DNA from: Streptomyces anulatus
GTDB lineage: Bacteria > Actinomycetota > Actinomycetes > Streptomycetales > Streptomycetaceae
Assembly: GCF_014650675.1 (NCBI RefSeq)
Contig: NZ_BMVK01000006.1
Span: forward strand, 425,680 to 489,679
Direction of reading: 5' to 3'
DNA: 64,000 nt
Shown: positions 16,045 through 24,585 of the stretch, piece after piece
Position numbering within the stretch: the first letter of the stretch is position 1
How the letters are laid out: each line of letters starts with the position of its first letter
The notes under the pieces: model-generated
Databases searched by the model: none
Seen by the model: the letters and a program-made list of their open reading frames with translations, nothing else
What the model was told of the DNA's origin: nothing
Translations under genes and position numbers: made by a program

Positions 16045-17811
16045 TCAGTGTGCCGCTCGTCCAGAGCCGGTCACCTCGGCCGGCTCGCGCCGCGCGGGCA
16101 GCATCGGGCGCGCGGCCGGGCGGTCCCGCCCGGCCGGCCGGGCGGCGCCGGGCACGCGGTGCTCGTCCGCCCCGTACGCGGAAGCCGTGGGCGCGGAGCT
16201 CGCGGGTGCGGAAGCCGTGGACGCGGCGTCGTCGGCCTCGGGCTCGGCCCGGCGGCAGGCCTCCTTCGGCGGGCAGTCCATGACCTTCGGCAGCCGCAGG
16301 GCGGCCAGCGCCCCGAGCAGCAGCAGCCCCGCGCTGACGAACAGCGTGATGTGGAGTCCGCCGACGAAGGCGTGCCGGGCCGTGGAGCGCAGCAGGTCGC
16401 CCATCGGCCCGCCCAGCTGCGCGGCCACCTGATAGGCCTCGCCCAGCGAATGCGAGGCCTCCGCGCCGGCGCGGGCGGGGACGCCCTTCTCGCGCAGACC
16501 GGCGAGGCCCGGGGCGTAGGCGGCGTTCATGACACTGCCGAGCAGGGCGATGCCGAGGCCCGCGCCCAGCTGGTACGAGGTCTCGCCTATGGCCGCCGCG
16601 CCGCCCGCCCGCTCCGGAGGGGCGTCGCTGAGCATCGACTCGTACGCCCCGAAGAGCGTGGTCTGCAGTCCGAAGCCGAGCAGGACGAACGCACAGGTCA
16701 GCAGGGCGGGCCGGTCGTGCTGGCCCATCGAGGTGAGCAGCAGCACCGAGGACGCGGTGAGGACGAAGCCCCAGCCGACCATGCGGCGGGGACCGATGCG
16801 GCGCAGGGTGTACGAGCCGGTGGCGCCCGCGGCCATCGCCGCGAAGGTCAGCGGCAGCAGCCGCAGCCCGGTCTCCAGCGGGCTGAGCCCCAGCACCAGC
16901 TGGAGGTACTGGACGGCGATCAGTTGGAGGCCGACCAGCGCCAGCATGGCGAGCACGATGCAGCCGACGGCGGTGGAGAAGGCCGGGCGGGCGAACATCG
17001 AGACGTCGATCAGCGGATGCCTGCGGCGCTTCTGCCGGCGCACGAAGAGGATCAGGAGCGCGAGCCCGAGGGCCAGCGGGCCCAGCGAGACCGGGTCCAG
17101 GAGCCCCGCGCCGCTGCCCAGGCGCTTCACGCCGAGGACGACGCCGAGCACCCCCGCCGCGGCGGTCAGCGCGCCCAGCACGTCCCACGGGCCGTCGTCG
17201 CCGCCGCGCGACTCGGGCAGCAGCCAGCGGCCCAGCGGCAGGATCACCGCCATCAGCGGGATGTTGATCAGGAAGACCGAGCCCCACCAGAAGTGCTCGA
17301 CCAGGAAACCGCCGACGACAGGGCCGGTGGCGGCGCCGACCGCGGCGACCGCGGTCCACACGCCGATGGCGAGCGCCCGCTCGCGGCGGTCGGGGAAGAC
17401 CTGGCGCAGGATCGACAGCGTGGCGGGCATGATCATCGCGCCGCCGACGCCGAGGAGGGCGCGGGCCGCTATCAGGACGGCCGGGGTGTCGGCCGTCGCG
17501 GCGAGCGCGGAGGCCACGCCGAACAGCGCGTAGCCGAAGAGCAGCACGCGCCGTCTGCCGATCCGGTCACCCAACGTGCCGAAGAGGATGAGCAGCGAGG
17601 CGCAGACGAGGGGGTAGGCGTCGACGATCCACAGGAGGGCCGTGCCACTCGGGCGCAGGTCCTCGGTGAGCGAGGGAACGGCGACGTGGAGCACGGTCGC
17701 GTCGAGCGCGACGACCAGGAGACTGAGGCAGAGGACCACGAGGACGACCCAGCGGTTGGCGTCGTCGGCGGCGTTGCGCAGCCGGACCCCGGCCGTGGTC
17801 GTCCCGGTCAT
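16045..17811 (-). CDS. MFS drug exporter, DHA2 (14-helix) family
   Basis: A 588-residue transporter with about 14 hydrophobic spans from WVVLVVLCLSLLVVALD onward. Motif A is GTLGDRIGRRRVLL after TM2. The DHA2 signature region LDATVLHVAVPSL in TM1 and GPVVGGFLVEHFWWGSVFLINIPL (split GPVVGGFLVEHF / WWGSVFLINIPL, motif C) in TM5 are clear. A C-terminal cytoplasmic tail of about 70 residues is rich in Ala/Ser/Pro. It uses proton motive force to export drugs or metabolites. The ATG at 17811 follows GGGAGG at seven bases. No TetR or MarR regulator gene lies next to it. A GTGGTCCAC palindrome (about 17937-17947) upstream could be an operator. Confidence 0.85.
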   Translation of the reverse strand: MTGTTTAGVRLRNAADDANRWVVLVVLCLSLLVVALDATVLHVAVPSLTEDLRPSGTALLWIVDAYPLVCASLLILFGTLGDRIGRRRVLLFGYALFGVASALAATADTPAVLIAARALLGVGGAMIMPATLSILRQVFPDRRERALAIGVWTAVAAVGAATGPVVGGFLVEHFWWGSVFLINIPLMAVILPLGRWLLPESRGGDDGPWDVLGALTAAAGVLGVVLGVKRLGSGAGLLDPVSLGPLALGLALLILFVRRQKRRRHPLIDVSMFARPAFSTAVGCIVLAMLALVGLQLIAVQYLQLVLGLSPLETGLRLLPLTFAAMAAGATGSYTLRRIGPRRMVGWGFVLTASSVLLLTSMGQHDRPALLTCAFVLLGFGLQTTLFGAYESMLSDAPPERAGGAAAIGETSYQLGAGLGIALLGSVMNAAYAPGLAGLREKGVPARAGAEASHSLGEAYQVAAQLGGPMGDLLRSTARHAFVGGLHITLFVSAGLLLLGALAALRLPKVMDCPPKEACRRAEPEADDAASTASAPASSAPTASAYGADEHRVPGAARPAGRDRPAARPMLPARREPAEVTGSGRAAH

Positions 17812-18308
17812 CTACGTACCTCCCGATGAGTCCCTCGCGCTCGGCGGACCGACGGTGACGTGGGGTGCGCGTCCCTGGGGTCCGGCATCGACGGGCGAGT
17901 GAGCCGTCAGCGTACGCGAGTCCGGCGAGGTCACATGTGGTCCACGTCATACCCCGGTCCGCCGCACAGTGTGGCGTACGCCATGCGGGACCCCCGGCCG
18001 GGGCTCCCGCCCGAGGAGCCGGGACGCCCGCCGTGACGGGGGTCCGGCGGGCGCCCCGGGGCGCGGCACGACGGCGCGCGCCTCCCCCGAATGGCGGGAT
18101 CAATTGCCGTGGATTCCGGTGCGCCTCTTTTTACGAGAGATCAAACACGCTTACGAACGGAACCGGCGGGCAATTGGCCGCAAGATCACGGAGATTCTTC
18201 TCCGCGTCCGGAAAAGACGCCGTTCCGAGACAAAGTCCACATCACATCGTCATCACAAAGAGCCCGGATTGGCCTGCTCCCACACTCACTCGCTGTAACG
18301 TCGATTGG
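17812..18308. other. Divergent intergenic region between MFS and PAP2 genes
   Basis: 497 bases without a convincing gene. The MFS-proximal half is GC-rich with a short GTGGTCCAC dyad. The PAP2-proximal part (about 18100-18270) is comparatively AT-rich and holds CAATTGCC and GGCAATTG about 60 bases apart, an inverted pair. TTGGCC and TGTAAC (18269-18299) could form a weak promoter that starts transcription at the PAP2 GTG. Confidence 0.4.
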
Positions 18309-19328
18309 GTGCGTACCGACATCTTTGCCCGGCTGGACCGGGAGCCGGAACCGCCGAAGATAGAGGCGCCGCGGATGAGCCGTCACCGCATCGCCCTCTT
18401 CGGCGGGACGTTGGCGTTCTATCTCGCCATCGTCTTCGCGGTGCTGATCACGTCCTGGCTGGTCGCCCTGGACTGGAAGGTGATGCTGTTCCGGCCCTAC
18501 CAGCAGTGGCCCGAACTGCACGCCTTCCTGGACTACTACGTCGTTCTCGGCCAGCGCGGCCCCACAGCCGTGATGGTCGCCTGCTGGCTGGGCTGGCGCT
18601 CCTGGCGCCAGCACACGCTCCGGCCGCTGCTGGTCCTCGGCACGTCCCTGCTGCTGCTCAATGTGACGGTGGGCGCGGTCAAGCTGGGGCTCGGGCGGCT
18701 CGGCCCGCACTACGCGACACAGATCGGCTCGGCCGAGATGTTCGCCGGCGGCGATATATTTCCCTCCGGGCACACCGCCAACGCCGTCGTGACCTGGGGA
18801 ATCCTCGCCTACCTGGCCACCACGCCGCGCGCCAGGCGCTATCTGTCGGCGGTGTCCGCGACGGTCTCGCTGGGTGTCGGCCTCACCACCGTGTACATCG
18901 GTACGCACTGGCTCAGCGATGTCGTACTGGGCTGGGCGGCCGGGCTGCTCATCCTGCTGGCGCTGCCCTGGTTCGAGCCGCTGATCGCCCGGACCGAGGC
19001 CTGGATCTTCGCGATGCGCGAGCGGTGGCGCGAGCGCCGCGGCGGCGCCCGTCCGGCGCCCGTGACCGGGGCCGCTCCGCAGCCGGTGCTGCTGCCGCAG
19101 TCGATGGCCACCGAGGGCCTCGCCCCCGGGACCGTGACCGCCGCGGCCGAGCCGGTGCTCCCCGCAGGACATCCGGCGTCGGGCGCCAGGGCGCGGGCCC
19201 ATGGCGGACACCCCGCACGTCCGGGCGGCATGCCGGTCGCCCCGACGGGCGTCCGCCGTCCGCCGCCGCACACGGAGCGGGGCGCGCGCGGCAGCGGCAG
19301 CCCGGCGCGTCCGATGACCGGCGGCTGA
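18309..19328 (+). CDS. PAP2 family membrane phosphatase
   Basis: A 339-residue protein with about six membrane spans in the first 230 residues and the three PAP2 motifs: K125 with R130 (KLGLGRLGP), FPSGHTAN (151-158) and H200/D204 (YIGTHWLSD). These form the vanadate-type phosphatase site facing outside. Substrates of the family include phosphatidic acid, phosphatidylglycerol phosphate and undecaprenyl diphosphate. The last about 110 residues are an Ala/Pro/Gly/Arg-rich tail that looks disordered. I chose the GTG at 18309 (VRTDIFARLD), possibly leaderless because no Shine-Dalgarno is present; an ATG at 18375 is an alternative. It is a single gene, ended by the hairpin at 19382. Confidence 0.8.
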   Translation: MRTDIFARLDREPEPPKIEAPRMSRHRIALFGGTLAFYLAIVFAVLITSWLVALDWKVMLFRPYQQWPELHAFLDYYVVLGQRGPTAVMVACWLGWRSWRQHTLRPLLVLGTSLLLLNVTVGAVKLGLGRLGPHYATQIGSAEMFAGGDIFPSGHTANAVVTWGILAYLATTPRARRYLSAVSATVSLGVGLTTVYIGTHWLSDVVLGWAAGLLILLALPWFEPLIARTEAWIFAMRERWRERRGGARPAPVTGAAPQPVLLPQSMATEGLAPGTVTAAAEPVLPAGHPASGARARAHGGHPARPGGMPVAPTGVRRPPPHTERGARGSGSPARPMTGG

Positions 19329-19381
19329 CCCCGCTCCCCGGAAACGCGGGGACGGGAGGCCCACAGCCTCATCCGTCCACA

Positions 19382-19413
19382 CCGAAGGCCCCGACCGCGG
19401 TCGGGGCCTTCGG
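19382..19413. terminator. Perfect bidirectional hairpin between PAP2 and I78 genes
   Basis: A 32-base perfect palindrome (CCGAAGGCCCCGACCG and its reverse complement, no loop bases) lies between the converging stops at 19328 and 19442, serving both. Confidence 0.75.
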
Positions 19414-19441
19414 CCGTCGGGGGCCCGGTGCGGCCGGCGGG

Positions 19442-19657
19442 TCAGCCCAGCCAGCAGCGCGTCACCGTGTCGTCCTCGACCTGGAAGTTGATGCGGCCGT
19501 GGCGGAACTCCATGGTGAGGAACGTGCCCGGGGGAACGGCCCGGACCGTGTCCCAGCCGCGGCTCCTGGCCTGCCGCTCGGCGGCGTCGGCGGCGAGGCC
19601 GACGTACGAGTCGGCGGCGTCGTCCGGCTGTGACGGAGGGGTCGGTAGAGATGCCAT
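19442..19657 (-). CDS. I78 family peptidase inhibitor
   Basis: A 71-residue small protein. The conserved run AERQARSRGWDTVRAVPPG followed by FLTMEFRHGRINFQVED matches the I78 inhibitor family (potato-inhibitor-like fold with a binding loop near PPGTFLT). A short Pro-rich N-terminus precedes it, and there is no signal peptide, so a cytoplasmic or leaderless-secreted role is open. The ATG at 19657 gives the usual family length; the frame stays open upstream to 19741 without character. RBS support is poor. It converges on the PAP2 gene. An inhibitor in a genome that secretes SprB-type proteases is reasonable, but no target can be named. Confidence 0.7.
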   Translation of the reverse strand: MASLPTPPSQPDDAADSYVGLAADAAERQARSRGWDTVRAVPPGTFLTMEFRHGRINFQVEDDTVTRCWLG

Positions 19658-20030
19658 GCCTTCACCGTAGGCGGCCCCGGACCGTGACGGAAGGCCGGGC
19701 CGGGAGAGCGTCCGGGAGGGCGTCCTGCTGCATCTCCACATGCCGTGGCGGTCACGCTTGTGTCACAGGATCCCCACACGTGTATACGCGGTTCTATTCA
19801 CTCGAACGGCCCGATCGGAAGCATCGGCGCACATTAACGGGAAACCTCGTTCACCAGCGCGATGGGGTGCCGGAATCCTTCCGGAATCATGGGGGTGACC
19901 TGCTTCTTTTCCCATCGGTGGGGAGTGTCGCCGGAATGGCCGGGACACCGGAATTTCCCGCCCCCGTAAACCGGCCTTTCCTTTCCGCACGCTTCCTCCT
20001 CCCGCCCGCCGGGGGCGGTGGAGCGGGCGG
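19658..20030. other. Intergenic region between I78 inhibitor and WYL regulator
   Basis: 373 bases; open frames on both strands look like chance. A less GC-rich part at about 19780-19850 (CGTATACAC on the minus strand, 19791-19783) is a possible -10 region for the inhibitor gene. Nothing else recognised. Confidence 0.35.
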
Positions 20031-21014
20031 TCACCCACACCCGGAGTCCCGCGGTCCGTCGAGCGCACGCGTGAGCCGGTCCCTCGCCTCCCGCATGGTC
20101 CCGGTCAGCTCGGGCGGCTCGATCACCTCGAAATCGATCCCCATCATCAGCACGTGGATCACCAGCACGGTGAGGTCCGGAGCGCCCGTGGTCAGCCTGC
20201 AGGTGTCTTCGTCCACGGACTCCAGCACCCCGGCGGACGGCGACACCCGCAGGGCGGCCTCCGCGAGCGGGGCCTTCAGCAGGATCACGGCCCGGGCCGC
20301 GTACGCCGAGACCGCGACGCCCCGGGAGACGTAGGCGGCCAGATCGTCCGCCGGCGGGGGGCGCGGGGTGAAGCGGGGGCCGTGCGGCGGGGTCGGGGTG
20401 ATCCGGTCCACCCGGAAGGTGCGCCAGTCCGCCCGGTCCGGATCCCAGGCCACCAGGTACCAGCGGCGCTCGGTGCAGACGAGCCGGTACGGCTCCACGG
20501 TCCGGCGCGAGACCTCCCCGCCGTGCGTCCGGTAGGCGAACCGGAGCCGCTCGGTGTCCCGGCAGGCGGCCGCCAGCTCGGTGAGCACGGCGGGGTCCAC
20601 GGCGGAGTCGTCCGCCCCGCGCAGCATCGGCACGGTGAACGCGCCGATCGCGCTCACCCGGCGGCGCAGCCGGTTCGGCAGCACCTGTTCCAGCTTGGCC
20701 AGCGCGCGTACGGAGGTCTCGCCGATGCCCTCGACGCCGTGTCCGGCGGCCGTGCGCAGACCGACGGCGACCGCGACGGCCTCCTCGTCGTCCAGCAGCA
20801 GCGGCGGCAGTTCGGCGCCGGCCCCGAGCTGGTAGCCGCCGCCGGTGCCCCGGCTGGCGTTCACCGGGTAGCCCAGGTCGCGCAGCTTGTCGACGTCCCG
20901 GCGCACGGTGCGCGGGGTGACGCCGAGCCGGTCGGCCAGATCGGTGCCGGACCAGTCCCGGTGGGCCTGGAGCAGTGAGAGCAGGCGCAGCAGTCGTGCC
21001 GAGGTCTCCAACAT
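20031..21014 (-). CDS. YafY-type WYL-domain transcriptional regulator
   Basis: A 327-residue regulator. Residues 1-60 form a DeoR/HTH_11 winged helix (LLSLLQAHRDWSGTDLADRL, then GVTPRTVRRDVDKLRDLGYPV). A WYL domain follows at about 140-215 with TVEPYRLVCTERRWYLVAWD, and a WCX-like C-terminal domain ends the protein. WYL proteins bind small ligands or nucleic acids; YafY-type members often repress adjacent genes. The ATG at 21014 has only weak pairing upstream. A 12-base inverted repeat begins 17 bases before it (21031-21061) and is a candidate self-operator. The upstream glycosyltransferase pair is transcribed in the same direction. Confidence 0.85.
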   Translation of the reverse strand: MLETSARLLRLLSLLQAHRDWSGTDLADRLGVTPRTVRRDVDKLRDLGYPVNASRGTGGGYQLGAGAELPPLLLDDEEAVAVAVGLRTAAGHGVEGIGETSVRALAKLEQVLPNRLRRRVSAIGAFTVPMLRGADDSAVDPAVLTELAAACRDTERLRFAYRTHGGEVSRRTVEPYRLVCTERRWYLVAWDPDRADWRTFRVDRITPTPPHGPRFTPRPPPADDLAAYVSRGVAVSAYAARAVILLKAPLAEAALRVSPSAGVLESVDEDTCRLTTGAPDLTVLVIHVLMMGIDFEVIEPPELTGTMREARDRLTRALDGPRDSGCG

Positions 21015-21030
21015 GCGGTTGAGTCTGCCA

Positions 21031-21061
21031 GGGATTGCGGACAGCCCCCGTCCGCAATCCC
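21031..21061. repeat. Perfect inverted repeat before the WYL regulator
   Basis: Arms GGGATTGCGGAC and GTCCGCAATCCC (12 bases each) flank a seven-base AGCCCCC loop. It sits between the stop at 21068 and the WYL gene start at 21014. It may be the regulator's operator, a terminator of the preceding gene, or both. Confidence 0.6.
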
Positions 21062-21067
21062 CCTTCC

Positions 21068-21901
21068 TCAGCGGCCCGCCGGTCCGGGCTCCAGCCGGAG
21101 GCACAGGTCGTTGTCGGCGGTGTAGCAAGGAGTGGCGAGCACCCCGGGGGCGGCCTCGCGGGCCGGGTAGACGAAGGACTTGTGGCGGGACCAGACGTCG
21201 TCGAGGATGCGGGAGATCCTGACCCCGGCCGCGCCCGCCGCCGGTACCAGCCACAGTTGCCAGAGCTGCGCCGCGTGCACCGGACCCTCGGCCGGCGGGC
21301 CGTAGGGCAGGGTGAAGGCGAAGCCGCCGGACGGCCCGCCGGCGGGAGTGAGCGGGAAGCCGTGCGTCCGGGCCGGGTCCCCCGGCAGCCGGGCCTCCAC
21401 GGCGGCCCCCTCCCCCACGGCGACGCCGTACAGCATCCCCTCGACCGTCATGCCGGCCGGGCCGACGACGACGGCTCCGGCCTCGGCGTGCGGGGCGCGG
21501 ACCCAGCAGCGCAGGGCGAGCCGGCCGTCGGCGGTCGGGTAGGGCACCCGGGCGCTGACGCTCGCGGCTCCGGTGTCCGGGCTGCGGTCGACGAGGGCCC
21601 GCAGGTCCCGCAGCCCCGGCTCCACGGTCCGGGGGGTCTCGGATCCCGGTTCCTCGACATAGGCGTCCCAGCGCCCCTCGGACAGTCCGGTGGAGGCCGG
21701 GAGCACCGCCCGCAGCCGCCCGGGACCGGCCCCGTCGAGCGGGATCCGCACGGTGCCTCCGGGCCTGTCGCCCGCCGCGCCCCGGCGCCGCAGGAGCAGC
21801 ACGGCCGCGGGGGCGGAGGCCGGGACGGTCAGGTCGAAGGTGAGCGTCCCGGCCGGATCGGCGGCACAGTCGGCCCGGACGGTGGCTATGGCGGGGGTCA
21901 T
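21068..21901 (-). CDS. Conserved hypothetical protein coupled to glycosyltransferase
   Basis: A 277-residue Ala/Gly/Pro-rich protein, probably mostly beta: short repeats of alternating hydrophobic strands (GTLTFDLTVP, AAVLLLRRRG, RLALRCWVRAP, GAVVVGPAGMTVEGMLYGVAVG). It ends in a short helix and DNDLCLRLEPG. There is no signal or membrane segment. The ATG at 21901 overlaps the glycosyltransferase stop as ATGA, so the two are made together. Streptomycete cell-wall glycopolymer clusters carry similar beta-rich partner proteins next to GT4 enzymes. I do not recognise the family with certainty and give no reaction. Confidence 0.65.
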   Translation of the reverse strand: MTPAIATVRADCAADPAGTLTFDLTVPASAPAAVLLLRRRGAAGDRPGGTVRIPLDGAGPGRLRAVLPASTGLSEGRWDAYVEEPGSETPRTVEPGLRDLRALVDRSPDTGAASVSARVPYPTADGRLALRCWVRAPHAEAGAVVVGPAGMTVEGMLYGVAVGEGAAVEARLPGDPARTHGFPLTPAGGPSGGFAFTLPYGPPAEGPVHAAQLWQLWLVPAAGAAGVRISRILDDVWSRHKSFVYPAREAAPGVLATPCYTADNDLCLRLEPGPAGR

Positions 21902-23181
21902 GCGGCCCTTCCCTTGCGGAGCACGTCGGCGGCCTTGTAGCGCAGGGCGTAGGCCCCGTCGAGGACGCTGCCCCGGGTGCGGTGCAGCGCGGTGCGCAGC
22001 GCGCCGTGCCCGTGTCCCTGGGCGCCGCGGGCGACGAGTTCGACGAACAGGCTCTCGTGGCGCTCGGCGATCCGCGCCGGGTCGAAGCGGGCCGAGGCGC
22101 TCAGCGCGGCCCCGCCCATCCGGTGGCGCAGGTCGTCGTCCTCGATCAGCTGGAGCAGCGCGGCGGCGATCGCGTCCGGGTCGCCGACCGGCACCAGTCG
22201 CCCGTCGACGCCGTCCTCGACGATCTCGGCCGGTCCGTGCGGGCAGTCGGTGGCGACGACCGGCAGACCGCCGCGCATCGCCTCGACGATCGTCATGCCG
22301 AAGGACTCGCGGTCCGAAGTGACGGCGGCGATCGACCCCTTGGGCCACTCGGCCTCCATAGGGTTGGCCGAGCCCATCAGGAACACGTGGTTGTGCAGGC
22401 CGAGTCGGTCGATGAGGGTGCGCAGCGCCGCCTGTTCGTCGCCGGTCGCGTCCCCGCCGCCGTAGATGCGCAGCCGCCAGTCGGGGCGGGCCGCGGACAC
22501 CTGGGCGAAGGCCCGCACCAGGAGGTCGTAGCGCTTGACCCGGTGCAGCCGGCCCGCCGCGACGACCCACTTCAGGTCGCCGCCCGCGGGCGGACAGGCG
22601 GGCTCGGGCACGGCGTTGGGGATGGCCTCGATCCGCACGCCGGGCAGCTTCAGCCGGTTTCGGTAGTCGTCCGCGTCGGCACGGGTGACGGTGGTGAGCG
22701 CGTCGAGCAGCGTGTACCGGTGGGCGATCTCGCGGCGCAGCCGGTAGTTGTGGCTGTCGAGCGTCAGGTGCTCCTGCCCGACGCGCACCGGTCCGCGGCG
22801 GGTCTGCCGGCTGAGGTGCACGTTGAGACCGGGGCGGGTGCCGACGACGACATCGGCCTCGACCGCCTGGAGATGGGCGGCGATGCGGGCGTCGGTGAGC
22901 CTGCTGTACTGCTTGTGCCTGCTGTCCCCGCGCGGGAACACCGAGGCGGGCCGGGCGTGTTCGGCCTCGCCGCCGTCGTACGTCGCGCTCTTCTTCCGCA
23001 GGTCGACGAGGTGGCGCAGCGTCACGCCCTCGGGTGCGCCGAGGACGGGGGCGTCACGGTGCCGGAAGACGGACACGATCTCGACGTCGTGCTGCTCGGC
23101 GAGCGTACGGGCGAGCGTGAACGTCGTCCGGATGGTTCCCCCGATTCCATAGGCATTGTGCAGAAGAAAAGAAATATGCAT
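21898..23181 (-). CDS. GT4-type glycosyltransferase
   Basis: A 427-residue GT-B fold glycosyltransferase. The N-terminal domain starts MHISFLLHNAYGIGGTIRT with the GG loop for the acceptor side. The C-terminal donor domain has WVVAAGRLHRVKRYDLLVRAF, then HNHVFLMGSANPMEAEWPKGS, and the EX7E motif ESFGMTIVEAMRGGLPVVATD (E at about 328 and 336; written here as ESFGMTIVE / AMRGGLPVVATD). It transfers a sugar from a nucleotide donor, probably to an envelope glycopolymer. The ATG at 23181 is preceded by GGGGGAAAC. It is coupled to the hypothetical gene by ATGA. The first codons and 5' region are AT-richer than neighbours. Confidence 0.85.
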   Translation of the reverse strand: MHISFLLHNAYGIGGTIRTTFTLARTLAEQHDVEIVSVFRHRDAPVLGAPEGVTLRHLVDLRKKSATYDGGEAEHARPASVFPRGDSRHKQYSRLTDARIAAHLQAVEADVVVGTRPGLNVHLSRQTRRGPVRVGQEHLTLDSHNYRLRREIAHRYTLLDALTTVTRADADDYRNRLKLPGVRIEAIPNAVPEPACPPAGGDLKWVVAAGRLHRVKRYDLLVRAFAQVSAARPDWRLRIYGGGDATGDEQAALRTLIDRLGLHNHVFLMGSANPMEAEWPKGSIAAVTSDRESFGMTIVEAMRGGLPVVATDCPHGPAEIVEDGVDGRLVPVGDPDAIAAALLQLIEDDDLRHRMGGAALSASARFDPARIAERHESLFVELVARGAQGHGHGALRTALHRTRGSVLDGAYALRYKAADVLRKGRAA

Positions 23182-23713
23182 GGTGTCGCTGTTTCCCCCT
23201 GTCGACCCGGCCTTGTCAAGCCTGTGGTTCCCGGCGAATTTCTGCCCGAAATACCCCGGGAAATCCCGGAGCATCCGCGACATCGCGCACGGTATCCCCG
23301 TTCCGCCGCCGGACCGCCACTGACCTGCGGGTTCCGGAGGCATTCAATCCGGATAGCCGCAGGGCCCGGACGTATCGGGACCGCGTGTGCGGGCCACCGG
23401 CACGGTGACCCGGACGGCTATCCGCCACCCGTTCACCAAGGCTTTCCTACGAGCTTGACGTAGGAGAATGCCGGGTGGTTGCCCGCGCCCCGGTAAAACT
23501 TCCGGGCGGAACGCGAAAGCCGTACGCCGACGGCTCGGGGAGCCGTACGCCGACGGCGCGACGGGCCGTACGTCGACTGCTCGATGTACCGATGTGTCGA
23601 CCCGTGCCGCACTTCCGTACGCCCGGGTGCGTGACCCCGGCCACGGATCCCGCGTTGTCTCTTCATGGAGCCCGGGAACCACCCGGCCCACGCACCGAGT
23701 TCGAGGAGCCCCC
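23182..23713. other. 532-base divergent intergenic region with 23-base repeats
   Basis: No convincing gene. It holds a 7-base inverted repeat TCCTACG/CGTAGGA (23445-23451 and 23459-23465) and three 23-base-period repeats (23518-23586). Promoters for the glycosyltransferase (minus) and for the hypothetical gene at 23714 (plus) must lie here. Confidence 0.5.
23518..23586. repeat. Three tandem 23-base repeats
   Basis: Units start at 23518, 23541 and 23564. The first two share AGCCGTACGCCGACGGC exactly; the third is GGCCGTACGTCGACTGC. Each carries the CGTACG palindrome. They lie in noncoding DNA 130-200 bases before the gene at 23714. Confidence 0.7.
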
Positions 23714-24496
23714 GTGCCGCGCATGCTCGACGTCAGCCAGGACGTACGCGCCGAGATCGGCGACGACGAAGCCGACCGGCTGCTCGTCGGCGACAACGCC
23801 CCGGGCAGTTACGACTGCACCTCCTGCCGCACCCCCGGCGACTCCGACCAGGAACGCACCAGCACGGTGCTGTTCATCGGCGACGAGACCGCCGTCCTCG
23901 CGTTCGCCCACGCGACCTGCATCCCCTCGCAGGTCGTCAAGGTCGCGGAGGACCAGCTCCAGGGCGCGGTGCGCAGCATCACCGGAAGCGAGCAGAAGAA
24001 TACGGAGGGGCGCATGCCCGAACAGGCCGTCCTCGGCATCACCAGCGGACTCGTCCTCATCGAGGACGATCTCCGCCCGGCCCTGGTCGTCGAACCGACC
24101 GGCCCGGTCGCCCGGCCCGGCACCGACGGCAGCGGGGGCGACGAGTTCCTCCAGCTGCTGCTGGAGCAGGGCTTCCGCCCCGCCCCCGACATGAACCGGC
24201 TGCCGGAGGTCCTCGCGGGCTGGTCCGTGCTGCTGGCGGTGGGCCAGCTGCACGCCGTGCTGCAGCCGAGCGCCGGCGGCGGCAACCCGGTCGCCTGGTG
24301 GCAGGCCCACCAGCCGCTCCAGGTGACCGACGGCTGGCGGGCCGCGGTCAACAAGTCGCAGACGGTCCTCGTCTTCGCCGCCCCGGCCGGCACCATCGGT
24401 CAGCAGCCGCGCGAGGACCTGCTCCGGGACGCCCTGGAGAAGGCGGCGGTCAACGGGCTGCTGGTCGCCGCGTCGATGCCGCTGGCCGGGACCTGA
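23714..24496 (+). CDS. Conserved streptomycete hypothetical protein
   Basis: A 260-residue soluble protein with no signal or membrane segment. It begins VPRMLDVSQDVRAEIGDDEA and contains a CTSCRTPGD motif near residue 35 and a lone Cys in HATCIPSQVV, so a metal or redox role is possible. The later two thirds look alpha/beta with LLLEQGFRPAPDMNRLPEVL and a C-terminal LLRDALEKAAVNGLLVAASM. The GTG at 23714 has GAGGAG nine bases upstream; an ATG at 23723 is an alternative. Streptomycetes carry close relatives beside der, but I know no function. Confidence 0.7.
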   Translation: MPRMLDVSQDVRAEIGDDEADRLLVGDNAPGSYDCTSCRTPGDSDQERTSTVLFIGDETAVLAFAHATCIPSQVVKVAEDQLQGAVRSITGSEQKNTEGRMPEQAVLGITSGLVLIEDDLRPALVVEPTGPVARPGTDGSGGDEFLQLLLEQGFRPAPDMNRLPEVLAGWSVLLAVGQLHAVLQPSAGGGNPVAWWQAHQPLQVTDGWRAAVNKSQTVLVFAAPAGTIGQQPREDLLRDALEKAAVNGLLVAASMPLAGT

Positions 24497-24585
24497 TCAT
24501 GTCCGGCCGGCTCGGGCGCCCCCGCCGAACAGCGTTTTCTCCGGCGGAGCCGCATCCGACGAGCGGTGAGGTCGTTGGCACCTAC

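Noticed and set aside
16048..17829. 593-residue plus frame opposite the MFS gene
   Set aside because: Arg/Gly/Gln-rich composition without domains, caused by GC-rich antisense sequence.
19763..20068. 101-residue minus frame before the I78 inhibitor
   Set aside because: Overlaps the end of the WYL gene, has no RBS and no protein-like pattern; probably noncoding.
23433..23666. 77-residue minus frame ending FSYVKLVGKPW
   Set aside because: Runs through the 23-base repeats and has no RBS or domain; likely repeat-derived open frame.
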